Shown: positions 34,451 to 45,620, numbered from the stretch's first letter. The stretch: 64,000 nucleotides of DNA from Herminiimonas arsenicoxydans (GCA_000026125.1 CU207211.1:2728001-2792000); one strand, 5' to 3'. Notes: generated by a model from the letters alone, not told the origin. Program-made: numbers and translations.

Positions 34451-36181
34451 ATGGCTGCAGTTCTCCCTACTTCGGCGTCAAATAATGCGATGTCCGGTCT
34501 GGCGCGCGCCCTCCTGCAGGCAGGACAGATAACGCCGCAACAGGCAGACTCGGTTGCCAAGCAGGCAGCCAATGAAAAAATCCCGTTCATCGATATTTTG
34601 CTGAAAAGCGAGATCATGAATGGCGCCAGGCTGGCAGCATTTTGCTCGCAGACCTTTGGCTATCCTCTGCTCGATCTGGCGGCATTCAACAGCAGCAACC
34701 TCTCCGACAACAAGATCATCGACCTGAAGCTGATGCAAAGCCAGCGTGTCATCGCACTGGCCAAGCGCGGCAACAAGGTATTGATTGCGATTTCCGACCC
34801 GACCAATTCCCAGGCCCTGGACCAGATCAAGTTTCAGACCCAGCTGACGGTGGAACCTATCATCGTCGACCATGCTACCTTGCTCAAGCTGATCGAGAAG
34901 CTGGGGCATAGTGCCGAACAGGACTTGAATGAACTGATAGGAGACGATCTCGAGAACATCGATTTCATCGATGAGGAACTGGCCGCGCCAGCCGAAGGCG
35001 GCGCCACCGATATCGATGACGCGCCAGTCGTCAAATTCCTGCACAAGATTCTGATTGATGCGATCAATCTGGGTGCCTCGGATCTCCATTTCGAACCTTT
35101 CGAAAAATTCTATCGCATCCGTTTTCGGGTCGATGGCGTATTGCGCGACATTGCGCAACCGCCGCTGGCGATCAAGGAAAAGTTGGCCTCGCGCATCAAG
35201 GTTATTTCCAAACTCGATATTTCAGAAAAGCGCGTGCCGCAGGATGGCCGCATGAAGCTGGTGATGTCGAAAACCCGCTCCATCGATTTCCGTGTCAGCA
35301 CTTTGCCTACGCTATTCGGCGAGAAAATCGTCATGCGTATTCTGGACGGCTCGCAAGCGCAAATGGGGATTGAAGCGCTGGGCTACGACCCGGACCAGAA
35401 GGAAACGCTGCTCAATGCCATCCAGCGCCCGTACGGCATGGTTCTGGTTACCGGCCCTACCGGCTCCGGCAAAACCGTTTCGCTGTATACCTGCCTCAAT
35501 ATCCTGAACAAACCCGGCATCAATATCTCGACCGCGGAAGATCCGGCCGAGATCAATTTGCCTGGCGTCAATCAGGTCAACGTCAATGACAGAGCGGGCT
35601 TGACCTTCCCGGTCGCCCTGAAAGCATTTCTGCGGCAGGATCCCGACATCATCATGGTCGGCGAGATTCGTGATCTGGAAACGGCAGACATCGCCATCAA
35701 GGCTGCGCAAACCGGCCACATGGTGTTCTCTACCCTGCATACCAACGATGCTCCGGCAACGCTAACCCGCTTGATGAACATGGGTGTAGCGCCTTTCAAC
35801 ATTGCATCGTCCGTGATCCTGATTACCGCACAGCGACTGGTCAGGCGCTTATGTACATGCAAGCAAACCACCGTCATTCCGGATGAAGCCTTGCTGGAAG
35901 CCGGCTTTACCGAAGACGATCTGGACGGCACCTGGCTGCCTTACAAACCGGTCGGTTGCGAGCGTTGCAGCGGCAGCGGCTACAAGGGGCGACTGGGCGT
36001 TTATCAGATCATGCCGATCAGCGAAGAAATCGAGCACATCATTCTGAATCACGGCACTTCGCTGGAAATCGAGACGCAGGCCAAAAAAGACGGCGTGCGC
36101 TCATTGCGCGAATCGGGCCTGGTAAAAGTAAAGCAGGGATTGACCAGCCTGGAAGAAATTCTGGGTTGTACCAACGAATAA
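34451..36181 (+). CDS. pilB: Type IV pilus assembly ATPase PilB
   Basis: A 576-residue hexameric ATPase that powers pilus extension at the inner membrane. The N-terminal T2SSE_N-type domain (residues 15-160) binds the pilus machinery. The ATPase domain has Walker A GPTGSGKT at 335-342, an Asp box (TAEDPAEI), Walker B (IMVGEIRD) and His box (TGHMVFSTLHTNDA). The zinc tetracysteine is present (CTC, then CERC). It is first in pilB-pilC-pilD-coaE. The ATG at 34451 follows a 180-bp gap carrying the sigma-54-type promoter. Confidence 0.96.
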   Translation: MAAVLPTSASNNAMSGLARALLQAGQITPQQADSVAKQAANEKIPFIDILLKSEIMNGARLAAFCSQTFGYPLLDLAAFNSSNLSDNKIIDLKLMQSQRVIALAKRGNKVLIAISDPTNSQALDQIKFQTQLTVEPIIVDHATLLKLIEKLGHSAEQDLNELIGDDLENIDFIDEELAAPAEGGATDIDDAPVVKFLHKILIDAINLGASDLHFEPFEKFYRIRFRVDGVLRDIAQPPLAIKEKLASRIKVISKLDISEKRVPQDGRMKLVMSKTRSIDFRVSTLPTLFGEKIVMRILDGSQAQMGIEALGYDPDQKETLLNAIQRPYGMVLVTGPTGSGKTVSLYTCLNILNKPGINISTAEDPAEINLPGVNQVNVNDRAGLTFPVALKAFLRQDPDIIMVGEIRDLETADIAIKAAQTGHMVFSTLHTNDAPATLTRLMNMGVAPFNIASSVILITAQRLVRRLCTCKQTTVIPDEALLEAGFTEDDLDGTWLPYKPVGCERCSGSGYKGRLGVYQIMPISEEIEHIILNHGTSLEIETQAKKDGVRSLRESGLVKVKQGLTSLEEILGCTNE

Positions 36182-36196
36182 CAAAGAGGTCTAGGG

Positions 36197-37429
36197 ATGG
36201 CAACTTCAGCACGCAAAGTCGGAAGCGCAACGCTCGCCAAGGAAGCCGTTTTTGCCTGGGAAGGCAAGGATAAATCGGGCAAAATCGTGCGCGGCGAATT
36301 GCGTGCCGGCGGCGAATCCGTGGTCAATGCAACATTGCGCCGGCAAGGCGTACTGGTGACCAAGGTCAAAAAGAAAACCTATCGCAGCGGCAAGAAGGTA
36401 TCCGAAAAAGACATTACCCTCTTTACGCGTCAGTTGGCCACGATGATGAAAGCCGGCGTGCCTCTCTTGCAATCCTTCGATATCGTCGCCAAGGGCAATG
36501 ACAATCCCTCGGTATCCAAGCTGATCCAGGATATTCGTGCCGATGTGGAAACCGGCACCAGCCTGAACCAGGCATTCCGCAAATTTCCACTTTACTTCGA
36601 CCCGCTGTTCTGCAACCTGGTCGGTGCCGGCGAACAGGCCGGCATTCTGGAAGATTTGCTGACACGGCTGGCGATCTACAAGGAAAAAACGCTCGCCATC
36701 AAGGCCAAGATCAAATCTGCATTGTTTTATCCGATCGCCATTCTGGCCGTCGCATTTATCGTCACGGCCGTCATCATGATCTGGGTGGTGCCGGCGTTCA
36801 AGGAAGTATTCAAGAGCTTCGGCGCCGATTTGCCGGCACCGACCTTGATGGTGATGGCGATTTCCGATTTCTTCGTTGCCTACTGGTATCTGATCTTCGG
36901 CTTGCTGTTTGCCGGCCTGTACCTGTTCTTCCAATCCTGGAAACGCTCGTTGAAAATGCAGCGCACCATGGATAGATTGCTGCTGAAAGTGCCTGTCTTC
37001 GGCCCGGTGATACGCAAAGCCACGATTGCCCGCTGGACGCGTACGCTGGCCACCATGTTCGCGGCCGGTGTGCCGCTGGTGGAATCGCTGGACTCAGTCG
37101 GTGGCGCTGCCGGCAATGCCGTTTACCTGGATGCCACGAAAAAAATCCAGAACGAAGTCAGCACCGGCACCAGTCTCACGGTGGCGATGCAGAATTCGGA
37201 TGTATTCCCGAACATGGTCACGCAGATGGTGTCCATCGGTGAAGAATCCGGTTCGCTCGACAATATGCTGGGCAAGGTGGCCGATTTTTACGAAGATGAA
37301 GTCGATGAGGCCGTGGCTTCGCTGTCCAGCCTGATGGAGCCCTTGATCATGGTCATTCTCGGCGTACTGATCGGCGGTCTGGTGATTGCAATGTACCTGC
37401 CAATTTTCAAACTGGGTTCTGTGGTCTGA
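36197..37429 (+). CDS. pilC: Type IV pilus inner-membrane platform protein PilC
   Basis: A 410-residue platform protein that couples PilB to pilin assembly. Two GspF-type domains are visible: the first (about residues 75-195) begins LFTRQLATMMKAGVPLLQS, and the second (about 275-400) begins WTRTLATMFAAGVPLVE. Each is followed by membrane helices, near 175-200, 225-250 and 380-405. The start ATG at 36197 lies 15 bp after pilB, with AGAGG 9-13 bases upstream. Its stop overlaps the pilD start (TGATG). Confidence 0.96.
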   Translation: MATSARKVGSATLAKEAVFAWEGKDKSGKIVRGELRAGGESVVNATLRRQGVLVTKVKKKTYRSGKKVSEKDITLFTRQLATMMKAGVPLLQSFDIVAKGNDNPSVSKLIQDIRADVETGTSLNQAFRKFPLYFDPLFCNLVGAGEQAGILEDLLTRLAIYKEKTLAIKAKIKSALFYPIAILAVAFIVTAVIMIWVVPAFKEVFKSFGADLPAPTLMVMAISDFFVAYWYLIFGLLFAGLYLFFQSWKRSLKMQRTMDRLLLKVPVFGPVIRKATIARWTRTLATMFAAGVPLVESLDSVGGAAGNAVYLDATKKIQNEVSTGTSLTVAMQNSDVFPNMVTQMVSIGEESGSLDNMLGKVADFYEDEVDEAVASLSSLMEPLIMVILGVLIGGLVIAMYLPIFKLGSVV

Positions 37430-38292
37430 TGATGGATTTACTTTGGTCTGCGCCTGCGGGTAGCGTATTGCCCGCAATCGTTGCCGGCGTGTTCGGTTTG
37501 CTGATAGGCAGTTTTCTCAATGTAGTGATTCATCGCATCCCGAAAATGATGCAGCGCGAATCGGATAACTACGTCGCGCATGAAAGCGGCAAACCCTTGC
37601 CGCACGAAGAACGCTACGATTTGTTGATGCCGCGCTCCGCATGTCCGCAATGCGGGCATCAGATCACCGCTGTCGAAAACATCCCCGTCTTCAGCTACGC
37701 TTTCCTGCGCGGCAAATGCATCGCATGCAAAACGCATATTTCCATGCGCTATCCGGTTGTTGAATTGCTGACCGGCGTGCTGTCGGCTTTCCTGATCTGG
37801 CATTTCGGCAGCGGCTTGCTCGGCCTGGCGACACTGGTATTTGCCTATCTGCTGATTGCGATGACCTTCATCGATGCAGATACGCAACTGCTGCCCGACG
37901 ATCTCACTTTATCCTTGCTGTGGCTGGGTTTGCTGCTCAATCTAAACGCCACTTTCGTCCCGCTGGAAGAAGCTGTCATCGGCGCCACAGCCGGCTATAT
38001 GAGTTTGTGGTCGATTTACTGGCTGTTCAAACTGGCAACCGGCAAGGAAGGCATGGGCTATGGCGATTTCAAATTGCTGGCCGCGCTGGGCGCATGGCTG
38101 GGCTGGAAAATGCTTCCTGTCATCATCTTATTGTCATCGCTGGTGGGCGCCGTGGTCGGCATTGCCTTGATCATGCTGGCCAAGCGCGGACGCGATATTC
38201 CGATTCCGTTCGGCCCCTATCTCGCCGCTGCCGGTCTGCTGACTTTGCTGTACGGCAAACAGCTGGCGCAAACGTATCTGGGCTTCTACTGA
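37429..38292 (+). CDS. pilD: Prepilin peptidase / N-methyltransferase PilD
   Basis: A 287-residue polytopic aspartic protease that cleaves and N-methylates prepilins. The N-terminal cytoplasmic loop carries the four-cysteine zinc motif (CPQCGHQ and CIACKTH, about residues 72-105). The two catalytic aspartates are in FIDADTQLLPD and GYGDFKLLAALGAWLG. Eight membrane helices are expected. Two adjacent ATGs (37429 and 37432) could serve as start; the first overlaps the pilC stop by one base. coaE follows after 4 bp. Confidence 0.96.
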   Translation: MMDLLWSAPAGSVLPAIVAGVFGLLIGSFLNVVIHRIPKMMQRESDNYVAHESGKPLPHEERYDLLMPRSACPQCGHQITAVENIPVFSYAFLRGKCIACKTHISMRYPVVELLTGVLSAFLIWHFGSGLLGLATLVFAYLLIAMTFIDADTQLLPDDLTLSLLWLGLLLNLNATFVPLEEAVIGATAGYMSLWSIYWLFKLATGKEGMGYGDFKLLAALGAWLGWKMLPVIILLSSLVGAVVGIALIMLAKRGRDIPIPFGPYLAAAGLLTLLYGKQLAQTYLGFY

Positions 38293-38296
38293 ATCC

Positions 38297-38929
38297 ATGA
38301 ACCCTTCCGCTCGCAAGAACCGATTTTCCGTTGGCTTGACAGGCGGCATAGGCAGTGGCAAAAGCACGGTCGCGGATCTATTCGCAATGCTGGGCGCCAG
38401 CGTGATCGATACCGATGTGATCGCACATCAGCTGACAGCTGCAAATGGTGCTGCCATCGCAGCGATCAAAAGCACATTCGGCGCTGCATTCGTCACCGAA
38501 TCCGGCGCCATGGATCGCAGCAGAATGCGTGAGGCTGTATTTGCCGACCCAACAGCAAAAGAGCGTCTTGAAGCCATTATCCATCCGCTGATACGCGCAG
38601 CATCCGAACATGCTGCAGCACAGGCTAGCGGCTCTTATGTCTTGTTCGTCGTCCCTCTGCTGCTCGAAACGGGATACTGGAAACAGCGCGTTTCGCGGAT
38701 ACTGCTCATCGACTGCCCGGAAGACATTCAAATCCGCCGCGTCATGCAGCGCAATAGGCTGACCGAACAGCAGGTGCGCGCCATCATGGCGACGCAATTG
38801 CCGCGCGCAGACAGATTGGCCGCTGCCGATGACATCATCGTCAACGATAGCGATACGGCCGCGCTGCTACCGCAAGTGCAGCGTCTGCATCAGCAGTATC
38901 TAGCGCTGGCGCTGGCTGACGAATCTTAG
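38297..38929 (+). CDS. coaE: Dephospho-CoA kinase
   Basis: A 210-residue P-loop kinase for the last step of coenzyme A synthesis. The P-loop GGIGSGKST is at about 16-24, followed by the DTDVIAHQL dephospho-CoA site, HPLIRAASEHAAA, and the VVPLLLETGYWKQRV lid region. The ATP-binding arginine segment RVMQRNRLTEQQV is present. It is tightly linked to pilD (4 bp), the common pilBCD-coaE order. zapD follows after 171 bp with its own ribosome-binding site. Confidence 0.96.
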   Translation: MNPSARKNRFSVGLTGGIGSGKSTVADLFAMLGASVIDTDVIAHQLTAANGAAIAAIKSTFGAAFVTESGAMDRSRMREAVFADPTAKERLEAIIHPLIRAASEHAAAQASGSYVLFVVPLLLETGYWKQRVSRILLIDCPEDIQIRRVMQRNRLTEQQVRAIMATQLPRADRLAAADDIIVNDSDTAALLPQVQRLHQQYLALALADES

Positions 38930-39100
38930 CGAAACTGCAAGGCCTATCGCCACGAAGTTCCGCCAGGAGAACAAGAACGGAAGTCCGATACAAGCAGATA
39001 CAAAACAAAATCGACCGCGCATTTGTATTTTGGCCCCGCTTCGTTCAGAATCACACAATTAGCTCGACCGGCCCGGCTTTAACTTTTTAGGGATGCCACT

Positions 39101-39856
39101 TTGATTGTCTACGAATACCCTTTCAACGAGCGTATTCGCACGTTGTTGCGGTTGGAAGACCTGTACGAGAAATTCGCTTTCTTTGTCGGTCACGACCACC
39201 CGCAACATCATCACGTCGCCCTGTCCACCATATTCGAGATGCTGGAAGTAGCCGGTCGCGCAGATCTCAAATCAGATCTTCTGCAAGAACTGGAACGCCA
39301 GAAGCAGACCCTGCTCGGCTTCAAGTCCAACCCCAATGTCGAAGCCGACATGCTGGATGCCATCCTGTTCGATATCGAACGTATCAGTACCGCGCTCGTT
39401 GCCTCTCAGGGCAAGACCGGCCAGCATATACGCGAAAACGAATGGCTGATGAGCATACGTGGCCGCACCATCATTCCCGGCGGCGCCTGCGAGTTCGATT
39501 TGCCTTCCTATTACGCATGGCAACATGATTCCGCCGAACAGCGTCTGGCCGATATACATAAATGGTTTACGCCGCTGGCACCATTATTTGACGCCATTGC
39601 CATGGTGCTGCGCCTGTTGCGCGAATCCGGCCGTCCGGTGAAAATGATTGCGCAAGCCGGCAGTTATCAGCAGATGTTGCAAGGCAAAACTTACCAGATG
39701 CTGCGTTTGAACATCGATGAAAACCTGGGTGCGATTCCTGAAATTTCTGCCAACAAGTATATGCTGTGGGTACGTTTCACGTCACAGGATGGCGATATGA
39801 AACCGAAAGCGTTTGAAGGCGATGTGCCCTTTGAGCTGAGTTTGTGCAGTTTTTGA
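39101..39856 (+). CDS. zapD: Cell division protein ZapD
   Basis: A 251-residue FtsZ-bundling protein (formerly YacF) that supports Z-ring assembly. It opens [20 protein letters not shown], the family start, with the later [30 protein letters not shown] and C-terminal [31 protein letters not shown] parts conserved. The start is a TTG at 39101, supported by AGGGA 7-8 bases upstream; the nearby ATG at 39093 is out of frame. yacG follows after 12 bp, the usual pairing. Confidence 0.95.
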   Translation: MIVYEYPFNERIRTLLRLEDLYEKFAFFVGHDHPQHHHVALSTIFEMLEVAGRADLKSDLLQELERQKQTLLGFKSNPNVEADMLDAILFDIERISTALVASQGKTGQHIRENEWLMSIRGRTIIPGGACEFDLPSYYAWQHDSAEQRLADIHKWFTPLAPLFDAIAMVLRLLRESGRPVKMIAQAGSYQQMLQGKTYQMLRLNIDENLGAIPEISANKYMLWVRFTSQDGDMKPKAFEGDVPFELSLCSF

Positions 39857-39868
39857 TTAGATGGTTTT

Positions 39869-40069
39869 ATGGTTACGATAGTTGATTGCCCTACTTGCGG
39901 CACCAAGGTTGAATGGTCGGAAACGAGCAAGTTCCGTCCCTTCTGTTCCAACCGTTGCAAACAGATAGATCTGGGCGCATGGGCGGAGGAAAAGTATGTC
40001 ATCCCGGTGGCGAATCCGCTGGATGATTTTGACGAAGACGCACCGCCACCGCCGCAACCGCTGCCTTAA
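39869..40069 (+). CDS. yacG: DNA gyrase inhibitor YacG (zinc-binding)
   Basis: A 66-residue zinc protein that in E. coli binds GyrB and blocks DNA binding. The four zinc-binding cysteines are seen as CPTC at about residues 7-10 and FCSNRCK at about 26-31. The C-terminal half is acidic and ends in a Pro-rich tail ([12 protein letters not shown]). It lies 12 bp downstream of zapD and is convergent with mutT, 9 bp away. Confidence 0.95.
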   Translation: MVTIVDCPTCGTKVEWSETSKFRPFCSNRCKQIDLGAWAEEKYVIPVANPLDDFDEDAPPPPQPLP

Positions 40070-40078
40070 AAAGTCAGC

Positions 40079-40489
40079 TCATCCCGGATAGCGCAGCTTG
40101 TCCAACCATTCAATCAAGGGGATGGTTGCCGGCAGCAAGGGCTCGACACCTACGCACCCCTGCCACGCAAAAGCCTGGTTTTCCAGGCTTTGCGGTTCGC
40201 CGCGCCAGTCGCGGCTGATGTAAAAATGCAGTCGCACATGCGCATGCGGATACACATGCTCGACGCCGCACCACGGCTCTGCAGAAATAACTTCCACTCC
40301 GAGCTCTTCAACAAATTCGCGCTTCAAGGCATCGATGATCGCCTCGTCCGCTTCCACCTTGCCACCCGGGAATTCCCAGTAACCGGCATACGGTTTGCCG
40401 TCCGGACGCTGTCCGAGCAGGACATCGCCATTCGGTTTCATCAGGATACCGACAGCAACATCGATGGGTAGTACTTTGGCTTCAGGCAT
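40079..40489 (-). CDS. mutT: 8-oxo-dGTP diphosphatase (MutT-like Nudix hydrolase)
   Basis: A 136-residue Nudix hydrolase that clears oxidised dGTP from the nucleotide pool and prevents A-to-C transversions. The Nudix box is complete: GGKVEADEAIIDALKREFVE followed by ELGV. The family start VDVAVGILMKPNGDVLLGQRP-like region and the C-terminal WLDKLRYPG region are present. Single domain, no thiamine-phosphate synthase fusion. It is downstream of the AAA ATPase gene by 59 bp, on the same strand. Confidence 0.93.
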   Translation of the reverse strand: MPEAKVLPIDVAVGILMKPNGDVLLGQRPDGKPYAGYWEFPGGKVEADEAIIDALKREFVEELGVEVISAEPWCGVEHVYPHAHVRLHFYISRDWRGEPQSLENQAFAWQGCVGVEPLLPATIPLIEWLDKLRYPG

Positions 40490-40548
40490 GCAGCAGACTT
40501 GGAAAAAGAAGTGAACAAAGCAAAATCAATGGCAACGCAGCGACAGCA

Positions 40549-41424
40549 TCATTTTTGCGCTTTGCCGGCGTGATCCTTGGCAAATTGCCACGCCACACGA
40601 CCTGAACGCGAACCGCGCTGCAAGGCCCACTGCAGCGCCTCGGTCCTGGCTGCTTCGATTTGTTGCGCATTGCAACCGAAGTGTGTGAGCCAGTGCGCAA
40701 CGATATCCAGATAATCGTCCTGCCGGAATGGGTAAAAAGTCACCCACAGGCCGAAGCGCTCGGACAGCGAGATTTTCTCTTCTACCGTTTCCCCAGGGTG
40801 AAGATCGCCGTTGTCGTCCGTTTTGTAGCTGGCGTTATCGGACATGCGCTCGGGCAGCAAATGACGACGATTCGAGGTGGCATAGATCAGTACATTGTCC
40901 GATTGCGCGGAAATACTGCCGTCCAGCGCGACCTTCAATGCCTTGTAGCCGCCCTCGCCTTCTTCAAACGATAGATCGTCGCAAAAAATGATGAAGCGTT
41001 CGGGGCGGCCCGCCACCAGATCCACAATATCCGCCAGATCGCCCAGATCGTTCTTGTCGACTTCAATCAGGCGCAAACCCTGATCCGCATACTGATTCAA
41101 GCACGCCTTGATCAGCGACGATTTGCCGGTGCCGCGCGCGCCGGTCAGCAATACATTATTCGCCGGCAAACCTTCGACGAACTGCCTGGTGTTCTGTTCT
41201 ATCTGCTGCTTTTGCGTGCCGATATTGTGCAAATCACTCAATGCAATCGGCGAAATATGCGCCACCGGCTGCAGGTAGCCGCGGCCATCCTTACCGCTGG
41301 GTTTGCGCCAGCGGAATGCGATGCCGGCATCCCAGTTCGGCACCGCATGCGCCGGCGGAAGTATGGCTTCAAGACGGCCCAGCAAGGCTTCGGCACGCGT
41401 GAGGAATTGTTCGAGTTGAGTCAT
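40549..41424 (-). CDS. AAA-type ATPase of the DUF815 family
   Basis: A 291-residue ATP-binding protein. The P-loop GARGTGKSS is at about 95-103, Walker B is in RFIIFCDDLSFE, and a sensor-like YATSNRRHLLPERMSDN follows. This set is typical of the DUF815 AAA family of unknown role. The N-terminal 60 residues are not conserved in composition. I prefer the ATG at 41424 (MTQLEQFL) over an upstream ATG at 41481, which would overlap the end of argJ by 20 bp. It is 37 bp downstream of argJ and may be co-transcribed with argJ and mutT. Confidence 0.88.
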   Translation of the reverse strand: MTQLEQFLTRAEALLGRLEAILPPAHAVPNWDAGIAFRWRKPSGKDGRGYLQPVAHISPIALSDLHNIGTQKQQIEQNTRQFVEGLPANNVLLTGARGTGKSSLIKACLNQYADQGLRLIEVDKNDLGDLADIVDLVAGRPERFIIFCDDLSFEEGEGGYKALKVALDGSISAQSDNVLIYATSNRRHLLPERMSDNASYKTDDNGDLHPGETVEEKISLSERFGLWVTFYPFRQDDYLDIVAHWLTHFGCNAQQIEAARTEALQWALQRGSRSGRVAWQFAKDHAGKAQK

Positions 41425-41461
41425 AGAAATCGCGCTTGATATTGATGCAGATTGCACATAT

Positions 41462-42697
41462 TCAGGAACGGTAATCGGCATTGATCGTCACGTATTCATG
41501 CGACAGATCGCACGTCCAGATCGTTGCAGCGGCACTGCCGCGCGCGAGCTTGACGCGCACCGTGATTTCGCTTTGCTGCATCACGCGCTGACCGTCTTCT
41601 TCCTTGTAATCCGGATTACGACCGCCATTTTTGGCGACCCACACATCATCCAGATAAAGATTCAGCTTCGTCACATCGAGATCATCCACACCGGCATAAC
41701 CGATCGCCGCCAGAATACGGCCGAGATTCGGATCGGAGGCAAAGAAAGCCGTTTTCACCAAAGGCGAATGGGCAATCGAATACGCAATCTTGCGGCACTC
41801 TTCCACATCCTTGCCATCTTCCACCGTCACCGTAATGAATTTGGTCGCGCCTTCACCATCGCGCACGATCATCTGCGCCAGTTCCTGCGACAGACCCAGC
41901 ACCGCATCATACAAGGCGGCATATTCTGGCGTATCGATCGCGGTTACTTCCACGGCAGCGGTACCGGTCGCGATCACGATGAAGGAATCGTTGGTTGAGG
42001 TATCGCCATCGATCGTGATGCAGTTAAACGAGCGGTCTGCCACCTGTTTGACCAGATGATCCAGCACCGGCTGCGCCACCTTCGCATCGGTGGCCATGAA
42101 ACCCAGCATGGTTGCCATGTTCGGCTTGATCATGCCGGCACCCTTGCTGATACCCGTCAGGGTAATCGTCTGGCCATTGATGGCGACCTGACGCGAAGCG
42201 GCTTTCGGCTGCGTATCGGTCGTCATGATGGACAAGGCAGCGTTGTACCAGTTATCGGACTGCAAATTGGATATCGCCTGCGGCAAACCGGCCACCAGAC
42301 GATCCAGCGGCAAGGGTTCCAGAATCACGCCGGTGGAAAACGGCAGGATTTGCGTGGCATCGCAAGCCAGCAGATCGGCCAGCGCCGCGCACGTTGCATG
42401 GGCAGCGGCCAGACCGGCTTCGCCGGTGCCGGCGTTGGCATTGCCGGTATTGATCACCAATGCGCGTATAGGCGTATCAGCCTTGCGGGCAGCCAGATGT
42501 TCCTTGCAGACCTGCACCGGCGCTGCGCAAAAGCGGTTCTGCGTGAACACGCCCGTTACCGTTGCAGTCGGCGCCAGTCGCATCACCAGTACATCCTTGC
42601 GGTCTGCCTTGCGTATGCCGGCTTCGGCATGGCCGAGTTCGATGCCAGCAACTGCGGTCAATTTTTCAGGTACGGGAAGAGGGAGATTGACGGCCAT
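41462..42697 (-). CDS. argJ: Bifunctional ornithine/glutamate N-acetyltransferase
   Basis: A 411-residue enzyme of arginine synthesis that moves the acetyl group from N-acetylornithine to glutamate. The precursor self-cleaves before a nucleophilic threonine in [11 protein letters not shown] (about residues 185-195). N-terminal [15 protein letters not shown] and C-terminal [14 protein letters not shown] are family segments. The start at 42697 ([14 protein letters not shown]) is the family start. A hairpin with short T-tract (42801-42829) separates it from secA, so it probably has its own promoter in the 157-bp gap. Confidence 0.95.
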   Translation of the reverse strand: MAVNLPLPVPEKLTAVAGIELGHAEAGIRKADRKDVLVMRLAPTATVTGVFTQNRFCAAPVQVCKEHLAARKADTPIRALVINTGNANAGTGEAGLAAAHATCAALADLLACDATQILPFSTGVILEPLPLDRLVAGLPQAISNLQSDNWYNAALSIMTTDTQPKAASRQVAINGQTITLTGISKGAGMIKPNMATMLGFMATDAKVAQPVLDHLVKQVADRSFNCITIDGDTSTNDSFIVIATGTAAVEVTAIDTPEYAALYDAVLGLSQELAQMIVRDGEGATKFITVTVEDGKDVEECRKIAYSIAHSPLVKTAFFASDPNLGRILAAIGYAGVDDLDVTKLNLYLDDVWVAKNGGRNPDYKEEDGQRVMQQSEITVRVKLARGSAAATIWTCDLSHEYVTINADYRS

Positions 42698-42800
42698 GGC
42701 AATTTTTTTATGTAAGGTTGAAAACAAGATGCATATTGTAAACGTATCGCGTGCAATGCGATCCGACGGAAAATCAGGCAGAAGCAATCCGCCAAAGCAA

Positions 42801-42829
42801 AAGGGCGGGGTGGTTTATCCCCCGCCCTT
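42801..42829 (-). terminator. Terminator of secA
   Basis: AAGGGCGGGG at 42801-42810 pairs perfectly with CCCCGCCCTT at 42820-42829 around a 9-base loop, giving a strong stem 26 bp after the secA stop. On the minus strand it runs into TTTTGCTTT, a moderate T-tract. Confidence 0.75.
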
Positions 42830-42854
42830 CATTTTTCAACAGCTACGATCCAAC

Positions 42855-45620
42855 TCAGGCCAGACGGCCGTGACACTGCTTGTATTTTTTACCGCTGCCG
42901 CAAGGACATGGATCGTTACGTCCCACCTTGGGCATGGTATTCACCTGTGGTTGCGAAGCGGCTTCGTGTGCCTGCGCAGTCGGCGCCAGCAATTCTTCGG
43001 GCGCAGCATCCGGATCAAAATCCGCATGCTGGTAATGCACGTTTTCCACGTGCGCCTGCGCCAGCTGCTCCTCTGCCGCATCGATTTCTTCGCGCGATTG
43101 TATCCGTACCGTCATCACCGTCTTGACCACCGCATCCTTGATCAGATTCAACATCTGGCCAAACAGCTCGAACGCTTCGCGCTTGTATTCCTGCTTCGGG
43201 TTCTTTTGCGCGTAGCCGCGCAAATGGATACCCTGCCGCAAATGGTCCAGTGCGGCCAGATGTTCGCGCCAGTTTGAATCGACCGACTGCAACATCACAC
43301 CGCGCTCGAAACCGGCAAACGATTCCCTGCCGACGATGGCGACTTTTGCTTCATATGCAGCATCGGTTACCTGCAGCAACCGTTCGAGCATTTCTTCGTC
43401 GGTGATGTTCGGCTCGGCTTCCAGTACGGCAGCCAGCGAAAAATCAATTTGCCATTCGTTGCGGAGAATCTCATCCAGCGCCTTCAAATCCCACTGTTCT
43501 TCCATCGACTGTTCAGGCACATAAGTGCGGAACAGATCGGCAAAGACGCCCTGGCGCAATGAAGTAATCAGCTCGGATACATCCTGTGTCTCCAGCAACT
43601 CATTACGCTGCTGATAAATCACTTTGCGCTGATCGTTGGCAACGTCATCGTATTCGAGCAATTGCTTGCGGATATCGAAGTTGCGTGCTTCCACCTTGCG
43701 TTGCGCCGATTCGATTGAACGCGACACGATGCCGGCTTCAATCGGTTCGCCTTCCGGCATTTTCAAGCGGTCCATGATGGCGCGCACGCGGTCGCCGGCA
43801 AAAATGCGCAGCAAGGCGTCGTCCAGCGACAGATAGAAACGCGAAGAACCCGGATCGCCCTGACGGCCGGCGCGACCGCGCAACTGGTTATCGACGCGAC
43901 GCGATTCGTGGCGTTCGGTGCCGATGATGTGCAGGCCGCCGGCAGCAACCACCTGATCGTGCAGCGATTGCCATTCATCGCCCAGTTTTTGCGCCTGCGC
44001 GGTTTTTTCGGCTTCGCTCAAAGCATCATTGGCTTCAATGATCTGCACCTGCTTGGCGACGTTGCCGCCCAACACGATATCGGTACCCCGACCTGCCATA
44101 TTGGTTGCAATCGTGATCGCTTTCGGACGACCGGCTTGCGCAATGATTTCCGCTTCGCGCGCATGCTGCTTGGCGTTCAGCACGTTGTGCGGCAGGTTCG
44201 CCTTGTTCAGAATGCCGGACAACAGTTCGGAATTTTCAATCGAGGTGGTGCCGACCAGAACCGGCTGTCCGCGCTCGTAGCAATCCTGAATATCCTTCAG
44301 CATTGCACCGTATTTTTCTTCCGAGGATTTGTAGACCTGATCCTGACGGTCCTTACGCTGGTTCGGGCGATTCTGCGGGATCACGACGGTTTCGAGGCCG
44401 TAGATTTCCTGGAATTCGTAGGCTTCGGTATCTGCCGTACCGGTCATGCCGGCCAGCTTGCTGTACATGCGGAAGTAATTCTGGAACGTGATCGACGCCA
44501 GGGTCTGATTTTCGTTTTGAATCCGCACCCCTTCCTTGGCTTCCACCGCCTGGTGCAAGCCGTCGGACCAGCGACGGCCTGTCATCAGACGACCGGTAAA
44601 TTCATCGACGATCACGACTTCATCGTTCTGCACCACGTAATGCTGATCCTTGTGATACAGCGTGTGCGCGCGCAATGCCGCGTACAAATGATGGATCAGG
44701 GTGATGTTGGCAGCGTCATACAGCGATGCGCCTTCCGGCAGCAAACCCATGCGCGTCAGGATCTGCTCGGCTTTTTCATGTCCTGCTTCAGTCAGCAGCA
44801 CCTGATGGGCTTTCTCGTCCTTGGTGTAATCGCCCGGCACTTCTACCGTACCTTTGCCGTCCGGCGTTTCTTCGCCGATCTGCAGGGTCAGCAAAGGCGG
44901 CACTGCATTGATCTTGTGATACAGCTCGGTATGGTTTTCTGCCTGACCTGAGATGATCAGCGGCGTGCGCGCTTCATCGATCAGGATCGAATCGACTTCA
45001 TCGACGACGGCAAAATGCAGGTCGCGCTGCACGCGATCGGCCGTATCGTAGACCATGTTGTCGCGCAGATAATCGAAACCGAATTCGTTATTCGTACCGT
45101 ACGTAATATCGGAGTTGTAGGCGATCTGCTTGGCATCGTGATCGATCTGCGACATGTTGACGCCAGTCGACAGTCCGAGCCAGCCATACAGCGTGCCCAT
45201 CCATTCGGCATCGCGTTGCGCCAGATAATCATTGACGGTAACGACGTGGACACCCTTGCCGGTCAGGGCATTCAGATAGGTCGGCAGCGTCGCCATCAGG
45301 GTTTTACCTTCCCCCGTGCCCATCTCTGCAATTTTCCCGTAATGCAGCGTCATGCCGCCTATCAGCTGTACATCGAAGTGACGCATCTTCAAGACGCGCT
45401 TGCTGGCCTCGCGGCAAACGGCAAACGCTTCCGGCAGGATGCTGTCGATATCCTCACCCTTGGCAAGACGCTCCTTGAATTCGGGCGTCTTGGCCTGCAA
45501 GGCAGCATCCGATAGCTGTTCCATCGCCGGCTCGAGGGCATTGATTTCACGAACGGTCTTTTGATATTGCTTGAGTAAGCGCTGATTGCGGCTACCGAAA
45601 ATCTGAGTCAGTAATGACAT
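42855..45620 (-). CDS. secA: Preprotein translocase ATPase SecA
   Basis: A 921-residue motor that drives proteins through SecYEG. The start [20 protein letters not shown] is standard. NBD1 has [20 protein letters not shown] (Walker A) and [19 protein letters not shown]2 has [16 protein letters not shown] and [20 protein letters not shown]. The C-terminal zinc-binding tail is intact ([18 protein letters not shown]), so SecB can bind. A 258-bp gap upstream separates it from the M23 peptidase gene; I see no gene in it. Confidence 0.98.
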   Translation of the reverse strand: MSLLTQIFGSRNQRLLKQYQKTVREINALEPAMEQLSDAALQAKTPEFKERLAKGEDIDSILPEAFAVCREASKRVLKMRHFDVQLIGGMTLHYGKIAEMGTGEGKTLMATLPTYLNALTGKGVHVVTVNDYLAQRDAEWMGTLYGWLGLSTGVNMSQIDHDAKQIAYNSDITYGTNNEFGFDYLRDNMVYDTADRVQRDLHFAVVDEVDSILIDEARTPLIISGQAENHTELYHKINAVPPLLTLQIGEETPDGKGTVEVPGDYTKDEKAHQVLLTEAGHEKAEQILTRMGLLPEGASLYDAANITLIHHLYAALRAHTLYHKDQHYVVQNDEVVIVDEFTGRLMTGRRWSDGLHQAVEAKEGVRIQNENQTLASITFQNYFRMYSKLAGMTGTADTEAYEFQEIYGLETVVIPQNRPNQRKDRQDQVYKSSEEKYGAMLKDIQDCYERGQPVLVGTTSIENSELLSGILNKANLPHNVLNAKQHAREAEIIAQAGRPKAITIATNMAGRGTDIVLGGNVAKQVQIIEANDALSEAEKTAQAQKLGDEWQSLHDQVVAAGGLHIIGTERHESRRVDNQLRGRAGRQGDPGSSRFYLSLDDALLRIFAGDRVRAIMDRLKMPEGEPIEAGIVSRSIESAQRKVEARNFDIRKQLLEYDDVANDQRKVIYQQRNELLETQDVSELITSLRQGVFADLFRTYVPEQSMEEQWDLKALDEILRNEWQIDFSLAAVLEAEPNITDEEMLERLLQVTDAAYEAKVAIVGRESFAGFERGVMLQSVDSNWREHLAALDHLRQGIHLRGYAQKNPKQEYKREAFELFGQMLNLIKDAVVKTVMTVRIQSREEIDAAEEQLAQAHVENVHYQHADFDPDAAPEELLAPTAQAHEAASQPQVNTMPKVGRNDPCPCGSGKKYKQCHGRLA